Of a stretch of 64,000 bases of DNA, positions 44,939 to 57,265 are shown piece after piece. Source of the DNA: Talaromyces rugulosus (taxonomy: Eukaryota > Ascomycota > Eurotiomycetes > Eurotiales > Trichocomaceae). The notes under the pieces were generated by a model. That model was not told where the DNA came from. It saw only the letters and a program-made list of their open reading frames with translations, and did no database searches. The translations under genes and the position numbers were made by a program. The stretch is from the NCBI RefSeq assembly GCF_013368755.1, contig NC_049563.1, positions 1,426,001 through 1,490,000 of the forward strand, in the 5' to 3' direction. Positions within the stretch are counted from its first letter, which is position 1. Every line of letters begins with the position of its first letter.

Positions 44939-45994
44939 ATGGGAAAGCAGTCAACCGTCCTCGTAACCGGTGCCAACGGATACATTGCCGCGCACGTCAT
45001 CGCCGACCTACTCTCGTCCGGATACCGCGTTGTTGGGACTGTACGCTCCCAATCGTCGGCTGAAAAGGTCCTGTCCGCGCATGCAGTCCACAATGAGCAG
45101 GACCAACAAAACCTATCCATACAAATTGTACCCGACATCACTACTCCGGGGGCCTTTGACAAGGCAGTTCAAGCGGATGACATCACCGCCGTCATCCATG
45201 TTGCTTCGCCTTTCCACCTCGTCGTCGAAGATAATGAGAGAGACCTTCTCATACCAGCCATCCAGGGTACCAAAACACTATTGGAGAGCGCTGCAACGAA
45301 TTCAAACATTAAGAATGTCGTTATAACAAGCTCCTTTGCATCTATTGTCAATATCGGGGAAGGTCTGCGCCCAGGCTATACCTATGATGAAACCGACTGG
45401 AACCCAGCCACGTTTGAAGACGGCAAGAATAGCGAAAGTGGGTCGTTTGCCTACTGTACAAGCAAGGCTCTTGCTGAACGGGCTGCATGGGACTTTGTTC
45501 GGGACCGAAAAGATCAAATTTCATTCACTCTCTCCACGATTTGCCCGCCAAAAATATTCGGACCGGCATTTTCCAGCCCGACACGGTCAGAATCTTCGTC
45601 ATTGGGCATATCTATGAAGGATATATATGACCTTGTGGGCGGTGTCGAGAAAACCGTCCCTCAAACTCAGTTCTGGGCGTGGGTTGATGTTCGTGACGTG
45701 GCGAGGGCGCATGTGAAGGCTTTGGAGGTAGCTGGCGCAGCTCAGCAGCGATTTTTCATCACAGGAGGGAGATATTCGTATCAGGAGATTGTAGATGTGT
45801 TGAGACAGTCGGACAGGATCCCACAAAATGTGAAGACTGAAAAGCTCCCACTAGGAACGCCAGGCCAGGGCTATGCCGGGGAGTTTGTCTACAACGTGAA
45901 CAATGAAAAGTCCAAGACCTTGTTGGGGCTGGAGTATAGAAGCTTGGAAGCTAGCGTCGTTGATGCGGCAGTACAGTTGGTTACTCTTGTTTAA
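44939..45994 (+). CDS. NAD(P)-dependent reductase, extended SDR (GRE2/DFR-like)
   Basis: Intronless 351-residue oxidoreductase of the extended short-chain dehydrogenase family, in the methylglyoxal/ketone reductase (Gre2) and dihydroflavonol-reductase-like branch. The cofactor motif is VLVTGANGYIAAHV (residues 8-21), and the Arg in GTVRSQ suggests NADPH preference. The catalytic Ser is in ITSSFASI and the YxxxK is YCTSK (Tyr about 172). Further branch signatures are HVASPFH, NPATFEDG and WAWVDVRDVARAHVKALE. It reduces aldehydes or ketones to alcohols; the natural substrate is not predictable. It converges with the membrane-protein gene only 54 bases away. Confidence 0.93.
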   Translation: MGKQSTVLVTGANGYIAAHVIADLLSSGYRVVGTVRSQSSAEKVLSAHAVHNEQDQQNLSIQIVPDITTPGAFDKAVQADDITAVIHVASPFHLVVEDNERDLLIPAIQGTKTLLESAATNSNIKNVVITSSFASIVNIGEGLRPGYTYDETDWNPATFEDGKNSESGSFAYCTSKALAERAAWDFVRDRKDQISFTLSTICPPKIFGPAFSSPTRSESSSLGISMKDIYDLVGGVEKTVPQTQFWAWVDVRDVARAHVKALEVAGAAQQRFFITGGRYSYQEIVDVLRQSDRIPQNVKTEKLPLGTPGQGYAGEFVYNVNNEKSKTLLGLEYRSLEASVVDAAVQLVTLV

Positions 45995-46048
45995 AGATCA
46001 GAAAATGATGAGTTTGTCATATCTAGCTTGGTAATAGTTTTCATAAAT

Positions 46049-47026
46049 CTACTTTAATGCAACAGCACTTTCTCCATCATCTTCAACCCTGGTAGTCGGT
46101 TTAATCCTAAAGCCCGAGTACAGATAGATAATCACAACGCTATACTCCATCAAGAGCGCCATGACTAAGAATGGAGCAATCGGTCCGTTTAGGGGATTCC
46201 ATGTGTCATCATACGCAGCACGGTAGATCGAGAGAAAGGCGTACGTCAGCCGAACAATGAACAACGGCATTGCCAAGGTTGTTCCAACGAGGATCTGTTC
46301 AATCATTTAGCTAGACGGAAGCATTGAGTGGTATTAACGAGGAAGAGAACATACAAGCATGCTGTTTTGGCTCAAATTTCGTCTCTGTAGCCAGAAGAAC
46401 GCCTGAAAGAAAATCATTCCACCAACAAAGGCAGCAACAACGTAGTATCCAGCGCGTGCGAGTTTTGTGCCGATCCGAACCGAGTTAATGTCGTCGTAAT
46501 TTCCTTCGAGAATACCGCCGGCGAGAAGGAGACCAATTGCAGTGATAAAGAGAAGGCGGGAAGCCACTTCAAGATAATGCAAGCGGCGGTCGTCCCGATA
46601 ATCAATCCGTGTGCTAACTTTGTCTTAGTTGTAGTTCTTGGAAGGAGAAGAGAAAAGAGCAAAAGTAAATAAACGAATATCCTTACATAATGTTTACCAG
46701 TCCAATAGTCGCTGCGATGCACGGAAGCACGCCTGTATTTAGAAGGATGGTAGCTCCGATGATCAGACCAGTGCTGGACGGGTTGTTCACATGGAGAATT
46801 TCTACAATTCCACCAGCCAGACGCACTAGGAGACTTTAATCAGTGATATTTTTCGAGTTTGATATAAGAAATACTTACTTAGCGTGAAGAGTGTAAGAAC
46901 GTACCAAGCATAGCGTGGTAGGCCCTTCACTGCTCTGCGAAAGAAGAGGAGCGTCACTGCAGCGATCACCGCAGGAACATAAAAGACGATTTGAGCTATG
47001 CTCACTTGCGAGTGCTGGTCCAGCAT
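46049..47026 (-). CDS. seven-helix membrane protein (DUF7702-type)
   Basis: A 263-residue polytopic membrane protein in four exons: 47026-46879, 46825-46687, 46613-46355, 46294-46049. About seven hydrophobic helices are visible, starting IAQIVFYVPAVIAAVTLLFF and including LLFITAIGLLLAGG, YYVVAAFVGGMIFFQAFFWL, LAMPLFIVRLTYAFLSIY and FLVMALLMEYSVVIIYLY. Conserved motifs of this fungal family of unknown function include LAGGIVEI and the F..R..Y segment in the sixth helix. The C-tail is short and charged. Function is unknown; GPCR-like receptors have been suggested for similar layouts, but nothing here proves it. The palindrome TATCAATTGATA lies 25 bases upstream of the ATG. Confidence 0.8.
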
Positions 47027-47359
47027 GTTGAAAAATGTATGCCGTGAATATATCAATTGATACAAGTGATATTTCAGATGAGTGCCGTGTTGAGGAAAAT
47101 AACAAGGAGACAACAGTCCCTTTTTATACACGTAGACTCGTATTTTGGGACGCGTAGATGTAGATTCCCCTATACTAGAATTATCCACTCGAAGCTTATT
47201 TTCATCAAATGGCCTAGTCACTCGCGACGACATTTGTCGCTATTCGCCCGTTGCGATTCATCACAATCTAGGGCATCGCAAGTTGAGGCTCGATACGGTT
47301 AGTGCCGATTCTAGCGACGGGCGCAGCCAGTGCCAAGCTTTTTGCCGGTCGCTGAGGCT
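47027..47359. other. intergenic spacer with palindrome
   Basis: Promoter of the membrane-protein gene. It contains TATCAATTGATA at 47051-47062. The overlapping open frames here have no domain similarity and are not supported. Confidence 0.5.
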
Positions 47360-49294
47360 CTACGCTAGGCCGCTTTCGGATCCAACTTGCGATGCACCAC
47401 TGGAATCATTATTCTCAGCCTCAAGAAATTCTTCCGGTTTCGCGTTCTTCGGGTTATTGATGGTTGTGCTGTATTTGATTATTCGTAGTCCATTTTCTTG
47501 CAGCTTTCGTAGAGTCGCTTCCATCCAGGCAAGCTCTCGCTCAAAGCCAGGGAAATTCTTGGTTGTCTCGTATACAAAAGACAACGGTGTGCTGACAGAC
47601 CACGAGCCGAAGAGAACACCGTTGTTCAGACAGTATTCTACTGACTGACATACATTATACATCAGCAGGCGCAAGTCTTTTCGACCATCTAGTGGCTTCA
47701 AACGAGACCGGTCATACTGATACCAGCCCGTTGGTTTCGCGACGAGGTATCGACAATAGCACATATCGTCATCAAACGCTGCACAATCTGGGTAATTTGA
47801 GCAGCGTGCATCTGCTGCATCAATCTCAATGTTTAATATCCCGCTGTAAAGAAAGAAAAACCCGGTCCATACCAAAAGCCTGCTCGACCAGTACAACATG
47901 AGGGAACGGGCGACAATGAGGCTGGGAAAATGATATGCGACAGGGAAAACCTTTCCACGCATCGGGTCATCGGCAGTATTAGGCTCGGTTGCAAGGACAG
48001 ACCAATACATTGGTGACGGAAACTCCTTTTCAAGGTCGTCGTACACTTCTTGAAGAATACAGTCCATTTTCCAGCACTTGGTGATACAGCCAATGTGGAA
48101 TTCAAGTTGTTTGAGAGGAGGGGAGTTTTCAAATGCCTCGGCATCTTTGTAGATTGCGGGTGCTTGACACAAACAGTCAATAATACGATCAACTGGACGC
48201 TTGGGCTGTACTCTAAAAGGGCCTTCCATCCAGAGTGGCGTTGATAAAAAGCTGGGCTGACGATTCGCCATGCAAACAAGTATCTGTTGCATGCATTCAT
48301 GAGTTAGATGTGCCGATATATAAACTTATTTTTCAAGCAAAAAAACTAAAAAAATAATGAGAGAGAGAGAGAGAGAGAGAGAGACGCTTACCCCTTGTGC
48401 GCGAAAGCCAAGAAAAAGCTCATGAGCCACACCTGACAGATGCCGATCTATCCCGCGCGCTTCAACCAACCTCATGCAGCCTTTGCAGTGATTGTAGTAC
48501 GCTTGATACCCGTCTCCTGGACACTCTATGACCTCGTACAGACTCAAGCACAAACACGCCGCTAGTGTTTCTTCATCATACATTAGTTTTGGGTTCCATA
48601 ACGCCTTTTGAAGTTCATGTAGAGCAATTGTGTAAAGCTTCAAGCTTTCCTTCACTAGAGCGTGGTCATTGTGCATACGTCCTATGACTGAAGCCGAAAT
48701 TGCGGATATGGACGCCTCCAGTGATGGGGTGCGCATCAACAACTCCGGCAGCTGCAGAATCCAAGTTCCACCTCGTGTGTTGCCAGATATCCCACTTGTT
48801 TGCGCTCCTTGTGGGATACATGTGGAAACAAATGTATTAAAGAGCTGTTGCCGGGTAGCTGCGGCGTAGAGTTGATTAGGGACCAAAGCGTAGGAGTCAT
48901 GCTTATGACCTATAGGAGAATATCTCCCAAATTGATCGCCACTGTCTTCTATTGGCTGTAATGTTGTCGGTGACGGTGCGCATTGGTTATTTTTATTTTT
49001 AGTAGTCGTTGACGCTGTCCGGCTCATGTCGCTAAAAGAGCTCGTCACAACAAGTTTCTTCTCTTTCAGCTTTGCCTGCACCGGAACGAACACCATATCG
49101 CGGTCGTATCCTAGACATATCCTATTGGACTTGATGCATTGAGCACATTGCGGGCGTTGCAAACCGCACTTGACCACGCTCTATCAGCTGCTTGGCCATT
49201 GAAATAAATGCAGTCTTGAGAAAGAGCCACCCACAGCAATTTTCCGCTGCCTGCAGGTTTTGCAACCTTTGGATTTTCCCGGAACACCGACCAT
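47360..49294 (-). CDS. Zn2Cys6 fungal transcription factor
   Basis: A 586-residue regulator in three exons: 49294-49235, 49168-48392, 48283-47360. Exon 1 encodes MVGVPGKSKGCKTCRQRKIA, and splicing to CGLQRPQC completes a perfect cluster CxxCx6CxxxxxxCxxCx6C (residues 11-38). The rest is the fungal-specific DUF3468-type domain: LPELLMRTPSLEASISAISA, AACLCLSLYEVIECPGDGY, and the C-terminal WYQYDRSRLKPLDGRKDLRLLMYNV region. The second intron (108 bases) contains a (GA)13 tract directly after the donor. It is the nearest regulator to the reductase and membrane-protein genes and may control them. Confidence 0.9.
48359..48384. repeat. (GA)13 microsatellite in an intron
   Basis: 26 bases of perfect GA (CT on the coding strand) begin about seven bases inside the second intron of the regulator gene, close to its 5' splice site. 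Length variation here could affect splicing. Confidence 0.9.
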
Positions 49295-50679
49295 TGCAAG
49301 GTCGCATGAGATTTTAACTTATCAATCAAAAAAAATATGTGTCCAAATCCACTGCATCTCAAACTGCGTGGGTCGACTGTAGTAGTTGTTCTAGAAGGGA
49401 GGTTGACAGGCGAGCTGAGGTGAATAGCGGCCACAAGCAGTAGGGCTAGCCAATCGTGTCCCGCAAATGTGCTCCACCACGCACCCAGCAAACCAATATT
49501 CCTGCATTTTTACTTGTATTTTTTTTATATTGGAGATCTGCAGAAATAGCTTGACTGCTATTAAACTTGTGTTTCATAGTTGCGGTCGATTTGCGGGAAA
49601 CTAGTGACTGTATGGGTGCGCTAGCTGCCATGTCTATATGCTTGAAATGTTACATGAACTATATGATTGTACCACACAGATAGGGAACGGACCCTTCAAC
49701 ATGGCGCATTTGAAATGCTCACCTGAAGCTGCTCAATGGAGTGGTCTACTCCACTACGCATAGATAAGATGCAGGGCTTATGTGTCGGCGGGTGTAGATG
49801 TTTGTGTCTTATACCAAGAAAACGACTACAAACCTAGATTATTGTAAGAATGTTTGGCTGTAAATAAATATTCATTGCAACCTTAGGTTCATGGTCGTCA
49901 TGCGTGTAGTGGCATACTTCTTTTATAGACCCCGCATCAACTGTTGGTTTAAACTGCAGAAACACAACATGGGTCACGCTCATTTTCATCAAACTTTGTG
50001 AAACCAGGTATTAATTTTGATAAGTTCTAAGCTCAAATAAAACTAGAAATAAGAAAGCCAAATGCACTAATGGCCGCCATGCAAAAAATTGACAGTTAAA
50101 ACAGTGCGGGGTAAACACATAATAATGGTTACATTGGCCATCAACCAGTCATAATTCTACGTCATCTTTTTTTAACAGTTCTGTTTTCGATTAATCTTTC
50201 TGATTGATTCACTACACGTACTGATTCTGCATGGGGTTTCGTAAAGTTTCTATCAACATGTAGTCAAGTCTTGCGGCGAACGAAAAATTGCAACTAACAC
50301 TTGACCTCAACACAATTAGGCCTTGTCTTACTACGCTTCATTTATACCATAATAATAAGAGCCTTAATTATTATTATCAATTGGTGGTTTTCTATGGGCT
50401 TTCTGTCCTCCCTAAGAGCGAATAGGAAGGTAGAAGAGAAGCTAGGGATAATGCGAAATTCTCCACATGTCGCAATTCCACGGCCAAATGAGACTATCCT
50501 ACGATGTCAATAGAAAGAGGGAAAATTGCATGACCGGAAAAAACGGGGGAAAAAATTTAGTATAGAAGAAGGTCGCTGAGGCCTTTTATTTTCGTAAACA
50601 GAAGAACCTTAAATGTTTTAATTGAATAACATTGGAGTTGCGAAGCTATAAAAAACCTTGACTACCATATATTACAACA
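49295..50679. other. intergenic spacer
   Basis: No supported gene; the open frames at 49446-49631 and 50301-50513 show no domain. A TATAAAAAA element at 50647-50655, 25-33 bases before the ATG at 50680, is probably the TATA box of the transporter gene or part of its leader. Confidence 0.5.
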
Positions 50680-52923
50680 ATGGGCGACAAGCTCAATCCA
50701 GCGTCCCAGGACATTGAGCTCAATCAGAGCTCGCAGCCTCCAGAAGAGAAACATTGGTACCGCTCGACTCTCTTCAATGCGTTTGTCATCGGAGGTGTCG
50801 GGTTTCTAGCTCCCGGTCTATGGAATGCGATGAATTCGTTGGGAGCAGGAGGCGCTGAGAAGCCGTTCCTTGTCAATGCAGCAAATGCGCTTGTTTTCGG
50901 AATCAGTATGAATATGCCCGACTAGAGGACTCTTATAAATAAATATATATAAATGCTGATTGTTCGTTCCAGTGGGATTCTTGTGTCTTTTTGGAGGCCC
51001 AATCGCAAACCGCATCGGATTCGCATGGACTCTGGTACTGAGCACATTGGGATATCCAATTTATTCGTACGCAACTCTGAGAATTAAAACGAAGAATGAA
51101 ATACTAATCCCCCACGTTTTCTACAGAGCTGCTCTGTATACCAACAACAGATATGTGAGGATTAATACATTTGTATTCTTTAAGTATACCAGATCGTACT
51201 GACTAGATTTTAGGGCAATGTTTGGTTTGTTCTTGTTGGTGCTGTTGCATGCGGATTTTCGTATGGCCCATTTTTTGTCCACACCAATACTTCTTTCTGA
51301 CTTTCGTACTACAGAGCTGGTTTATTTTGGGCAGTGGAAGGCGCCGTTGCACTGGGTTACCCGGAAGTCTCAAAGCGAGGAAAATACATGAAGTGAGTAT
51401 CCATACTTCATATTTGGTTAAACATATTTCTGACACGACTAGCATATGGCTCATCTTCCGAACCGGCGGACCCCTTGTCGGGGGGGCCATTGTACTGGGT
51501 CTCAATCAGTGAGCTATTTCTCAAAAATCGAACGGCGTGCCATTATTAACAAAATCAGTTCTTCAGCGGCTGCCAAGAAAGGTTCTGTTGGTTGGCGTAT
51601 GATCTACACAATATCCATTTGTTCGATTTCGATATTGGCTAACGGATGGCAGAGACATATATTGTTTTTGTGATTTTGCAGTGCCTTGCAGCCCCCTTGG
51701 CCTACTTCTTGACTCCACCGCAGAAGGTAGATTTTTCAAGACACTACTTTCCTGATAGCTTACGACTCATGAGCTAACGTGAGTAAGGTGCAACGATCTG
51801 ATGGAACTCATATCAAAGTGGCTGCCAGGCTATCTTTCAAAGGAGAGTTTTGGGCACTATGGAATCTGTCCAAACAGAAACGAGTACGTATCCGTACTTC
51901 AGTGTCACCCACAATTCCATATACCCCATAACTAAAGTATATCTATTTCAGGTCCTTTTGCTCCTTCCTCTATTTTGGGCCGCTTATTTCAACCAGTACA
52001 ACGGAAGTAAGACTCTGGTATCGCCACACTAGACCGAGATATGATTGCTGACATTATTTAAAACTATTCAAGATTTTGAAACGTATTACTTTGGTCTCAG
52101 GGCACGAGCCTTGATTGGATTCATAGGTATGTTGCAGGAACATGCATTTGTAGAATTTAAACCTACAGACTAACGTGGGACTTTGTGCAGTCAATTTCTC
52201 AACGATTCTAGGTTCCCAGCTGATGAGCTTATTTCTCGACTGGAAAGGCATGCCGGTTAAGAAGCGAATCTCGTGGGGGTTCTACTATGTAATATTTTTA
52301 CACTTAGTAGCTTGGATCTACGCATGGGTTGTTCAAGAAAAGTATACCCGCGAACAACCTGTTTTCGACTGGGTCGATAAAGGGTTTGTAGAGGGATTCT
52401 TTGTACTTGCACTTTGGGGTAAGATATTATTAATCATCAATACGCACTTGCTAACAGTCACTGCAGAGTTCTCTCGCCAGTCACTGCAAAATTGGATGTA
52501 CTATATGGTCTCGGTCACAACGGACAACATTTCGCAGCTAAGTTAGTCTATATTCATAACGCGGGAACGCCAGCAAGCCAAATTCTAACGTAGACAGCTC
52601 GACTTTCCGGTATTCTTCGCGGCCAAGAAAGTTTTGCACAGGCTGTGTCCTTTGGCATTAATACCCGCGAATGGTACGGTGGCCGTGTTCCCCTGGCTGT
52701 CAATACTATCTTATTGGGTATGCAAACATTCTTTTATGATGCGGGTTCAAGCGATCTTTTTTTAACTGATAGCGATACAGGACTTGCTGTACTACCTACA
52801 TGGATTGTTGTGAAAGACCTTAACCCAGATGACATTGCGACAGACTCCGACGATCCTGTCCAAGACGAGGTACCACTCCCATCGGCTATAGTCGAGAAAG
52901 TCGCTGTCCGCGATGGGTTATAG
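50680..52923 (+). CDS. UNC93-like (DUF895) major-facilitator protein
   Basis: A 473-residue membrane protein spread over 15 short exons (50680-50905, 50973-51066, 51127-51154, 51214-51260, 51315-51392, 51443-51508, 51559-51596, 51653-51726, 51788-51883, 51952-52006, 52073-52126, 52191-52418, 52467-52541, 52598-52717, 52781-52923); all junctions close in frame. It matches the fungal UNC93-like family: WYRSTLFNAFVIGGVGFLAPGLWNA at the start, AANALVFGISMGFLCLFGGP, EGAVALGYPE-KRGKYM, IFRTGGPLVGGAIVLGLN, and FETYYFGLRARALIGF. It has about 11-12 membrane helices and a short acidic C-tail. The transported substrate is unknown for fungal members. The exon count is exceptional next to the mostly one-to-four-exon neighbours. 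Confidence 0.9.
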
Positions 52924-55444
52924 TTTCCTTCATCCCAAATCGTATTTTAAAGATTACTCTGATAGATATGATTAATTGATTGTTTAAAGCTGTACAGAAA
53001 TTTTTGTATTGAACTGAAATTTAAGCCAGTACATATGTACCCAAAGCGGTATTACCTTGTAGAAAAACGGTGCCCCTTTATTTACTCCTTACACTGCGTT
53101 TACTGGGCTATAATTGACATGTCGGTACGCGCTAGTGAATATATAAAAAGAAAAGAAAAAAAACCATGTATTATGATGATTAGCGAGATCACATTAAGCC
53201 CACAGCGGATCTTACGTTCCTAGGCAGCACTCGAGATAATAATAATTATATTTTTCTCTCTAAGTTCTGAGAGCCCTGTACGCCTACCTACGGAAATAGA
53301 TCTGTGGGATTTTCGGATGTGGTCAACTCTCGTGAGGGTCATGCTTTTGCATGTAGCCGAGTCTGTCTGAGTCATAGTATGACTCAAATATTATTCCACA
53401 TTGGCTAATAATAAGCTGTTGTCCGTAGAGCTAACATTTGTAAAACGACATATTGCCAGCATAATAATAACGTCAACCCAAGATGTCCTCAGAGCCAGGA
53501 ACCACAGCGGAATATTGTGTGTAGTTGATCAATTAATAAGGTGTCCTGGAAGCTGGAACCACATGCAACAAAGTTCTCACCTGACGGTGAGAGAACCGCG
53601 CTTTAGCTCGACAGAGGGAGGAGACTTGGCGGCATTTAGCTACTACAGCATAATAATCCTCTGTGTACCATACTAGGCACTTCCGTATTCGCAATAGTTC
53701 AAATAAGATCACTAAGGGGGTGATTCAATAATACGCGTTTTCAGCAGCATGAGCAAATTAATGATGTGGAGCTATCTGATTTTAGTGTTTGTACGTATGG
53801 ATACATCATACATGTATCAAAACCAGGACTTGGCCCCTTGAAATACTAGTTACAGACATATTACGAATGGCTAACGGAGTACGGAATAGGACCAGCATGG
53901 TTAAACAAGTATAGCTGATGGATGGTGTGAGAGCTTGGAAGGAGAGCGACGGCCGCATCCGGTATCGTTCGTTACTATATGCCCAATAGAAACAGATACA
54001 CTTGACTAGCCGTCCCATAAGGATTTACCCATACCAATTTAGCTAGTGGGACCTATTAGTGATACTATCTTGGAAGGATTCTACCAATGAAGTCGCTTAA
54101 ATAAGTGGATTGCCATGCATCAAAGGTTCATGGAGGTGTCAGCACTAGCAAAACCATGCACTCATTCTATATTTTTACTATTGGATAAAATAAAAAGCAT
54201 CAGTAAGTCAACCTAGTTAACACAGTGGTTGAAATCTAGGCAAGAATAAGGAATGTGGTATTCGAAAATACCTTGTGTAATGAGATTTCTAGGTATCATT
54301 GCTAGCCTTGTACTTACTATAATAACCATAAAGCGAATTTATGTGCCTCCGAAAAGTACGAGACAAATTTACCTGTAACATCTACATACGAGGGATTTCC
54401 GCCCAATATATCTGGGAGGAATTCATCTTCCTACGTGATATAGTTGCCCATTGCCACACTTTCATATTTAACATGGTTAGATAGCTCCACAATAATGAAA
54501 CGCAAAATGTATACATTTCGGTACTAAAATAAACAGGTAGAAAGTGGCCTATAGTGTAAACACCTATACTGTTTTGTGAAGCATAAGCATAAGCATTCTT
54601 GAGACTGTTGTCAAAAGTTCGGTTTACGAAACAAAAGGCTTAACGTTTCTTCGCTCTATATGTCGCAAGATCTGTTTTCAGGGAACCACAGTTTTCCATA
54701 ATATGAATTGATCACATGTGCAGTTGAAACATACCGTATGTGTCATTGGTGAAAAATCCAATCTATATATGCGGCCAATGGAGGCTGAGCTCATGTCAAA
54801 GCTTGGAATTAATAGTAGCGAAACCATCAGTTTTGACTTTCTCTTGCCATATGACAACCTTAACTAATAGAAGGAAGAGCAGAATAGAATATTCCACTTC
54901 CAAGATCTGCTTCTCAGCAAATCACTAAAGGAGTAAAGGCTCGGAGCTCGGAATGAAAACATAGGAACTCCGACAGCAAAATTCCTGCTTATGTAAGTCG
55001 ACTGCCAAAGGAAGTGATTTCTTCGTATTTGGTGCAAAAAATTTTTATTCTCCAATATTAGCAGCAGGACGTCTCAGTTAGACTTAAAGCGTTTTAATTA
55101 CTACATTTTCTCAATTATTTTACGATTCGGAGAGGATAGAAGATTCCTATAGGCCGCGAAGAGATTTTCGTGCGGGGAAACTTTGATTTACGAGTGAGTC
55201 AGAGTGTTGATGATATTATAATTTAGCTAAGATGAACAGGAACTATTCGACGAAAAGTACAGCTTGTTCGTATTCCTAGAAAAATCCAGCATTTGTTATT
55301 ATTCCATGCTTCAAATTTGAGGACACAAAGGCTCGCGTCTCTAAACGACTTAATTCTTTCAAAGACGCTGCACGTCGCGTGGCCAGCCTACTTGATATAG
55401 AACCCTATAGAAAAGATCAATTTTCGATAGAAACAGACTACGAC
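52924..55444. other. long intergenic region, no gene seen
   Basis: About 2.5 kb of AT-rich sequence with only short, domain-less open frames. No inverted-repeat element or coding remnant was recognised by eye. The frame open from 55379 extends the next gene upstream only through a non-ATG codon. Confidence 0.5.
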
Positions 55445-57265
55445 ATGTCACCTAGTCAACAAAATAGAGCGGATGAAAGCACCCCTCTCATTCCTGCCGC
55501 TGAAGACGATAACAACTCCACAGCCCCTAACAAAAATGACACGAATATCGACAAACCCTTGCCAGTTGGTCAAATTATGCTGCTCTGTTTTGCTCGAATA
55601 GTCGAACCTATCGCGTTCTTCTCCATTTTCCCTTTCATCAATCATATGATTGAGGAATGTGGTGATGTGGCCGAGACAGATGTTGGGTTTTACAGTGGAC
55701 TCATTGTATGCGATAATTTTGTTTCTATTAATGAAAATGTTTATATATGGATGCTGATACGGTGTTAGGAATCGATATTTTCTTTGACTCAGATGATGCT
55801 CATGATTCCCTGGGGTCGCGCCTCGGATCGCTTTGGCAGAAAACCCATTCTGGTTATTTCTCTAGCTGGCATGTCGGTTTCATGTGCACTTTTTGGTACA
55901 AGTCAAAAAATCTGGCATATGATATTATTTCGTTCTATGGCAGGGATGTTTTCTGGAACCATAGTGTAAGCCCAACAGATCTGCCTTTTATCTGCCTTTG
56001 ACTCTTACCATCGATTAGGACTGTCCGAGCATCAATTTCCGAAAACAGTACTCCAAAAACGCAGGCAAGGGCTTTCAGCTATTTTGCCTTCTCAAACAAT
56101 ATCGGCATTTGCTTGGCGCCTCTCATGGGTGCGTGCTTGTAGCTTGTGCGAATACAGAAATGATTGTATAAGCTGATTTCTCCAGGTGGTGCTCTTTCTC
56201 GCCCAGTGAGTCAGTATCCGTCCGTATTTGGCAATATCCAGTTCTTTAAAAATTATCCCTATGCTCTCCCGACTTTCGTTACAGGAAGCGTCGGGGCAGT
56301 TGCTTGTATTGTTTCCGCATTTTTTATCAAAGAGGTCTGTTCGTTCCATATACCACGCTGTAACTGTGACTGACAACAAAGTCAGACCCTAAGAACGAAA
56401 GTCGAAGGCTCGAATGAACCTTCGAAGCCAATGAATACATCAGAACTACTCAAAGCCCCCGGGGTCTCATCGGTTCTTTTCCTGTACACCTATACGATGC
56501 TCCTGGCCCTTGGGTACACAGCTGGTATGCAATGCCCATCTCCTATTACTTTTTTTTTTGGGTCTATTTTGCTAAAAACAGGTGATGTCTGCAGTAATGC
56601 CTATCTTTTACTTTACTAGCATCGGTCTCGGTGGCTACGGTTTTAGTGAATTCCAGATTTCGATTTTCATCGGCATTGGTGGCTTCGCTCAATCTATTTG
56701 GCTTCTTTTTGTCTTTCCTTCTTTGCAACGACGCATCGGTACCGGTGGTATTCTACGTGTTTGCTCGTCGGTTTGGCCATTTTGGTTTTTCTTCACAGCA
56801 GGGGCAAACACTTTGCTTCGACTGGGGTGGAGCAATGTATTCTGGGTATATGCACCAACGGTTTTGGTGGCGGGCAGTGGTGTTGCTATGGCGTTCAGTA
56901 AGTTTGTTTCTTTTCTTTTTGTCTCTCTCTCTCTCCCCTGCTACATGGCAATAACTGCGGAATATTAACAATCGCGGCCAGCCGCCTGTCAACTTGCAAT
57001 CAATGACATTTCTCCTTCCCCGGAAACACTGGGTACGCTGAATGCTCTCAGCCTGACATTTCAGAGTGCCATTCGCACCGCCGCCCCGGCATTGTTTGCC
57101 AGTTTGTTTGCGACAGGTGTAAAACACCAGATCTTTGCCGGATACCTAGCCTGGGTAATCCTGGTTGTGCTGGCAGCTGGCTTGCGAATTGGTATGCGTT
57201 GGTTACCTGCGAAAGCAGAGGGGAAACTTGAACTCGAAAACGAGGACGAGGAAACCGGAGCGTGA
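55445..57265 (+). CDS. MFS transporter (Zrg/TpcG-like drug/metabolite exporter)
   Basis: A 480-residue major facilitator with 12 predicted helices in seven exons: 55445-55705, 55769-55965, 56019-56128, 56186-56334, 56386-56524, 56595-56897, 56982-57265. Motif A is intact: WGRASDRFGRKPIL (residues about 98-111). Other landmarks are ARIVEPIAFFSIFPFINHMI, ARAFSYFAFSNNIGICLAPLMGGALSRP, GLGGYGFSEFQISIFI and DISPSPETLGTLNALSLTFQSAIRTAAPA, the pattern of the fungal Zinc-induced-facilitator-like/tetracycline-type group. The cytosolic N-terminus is polar and the C-tail acidic. I chose the ATG at 55445 (MSPSQQNR) because the frame upstream lacks an ATG. The substrate cannot be inferred; no biosynthetic backbone gene is close. 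Confidence 0.9.
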
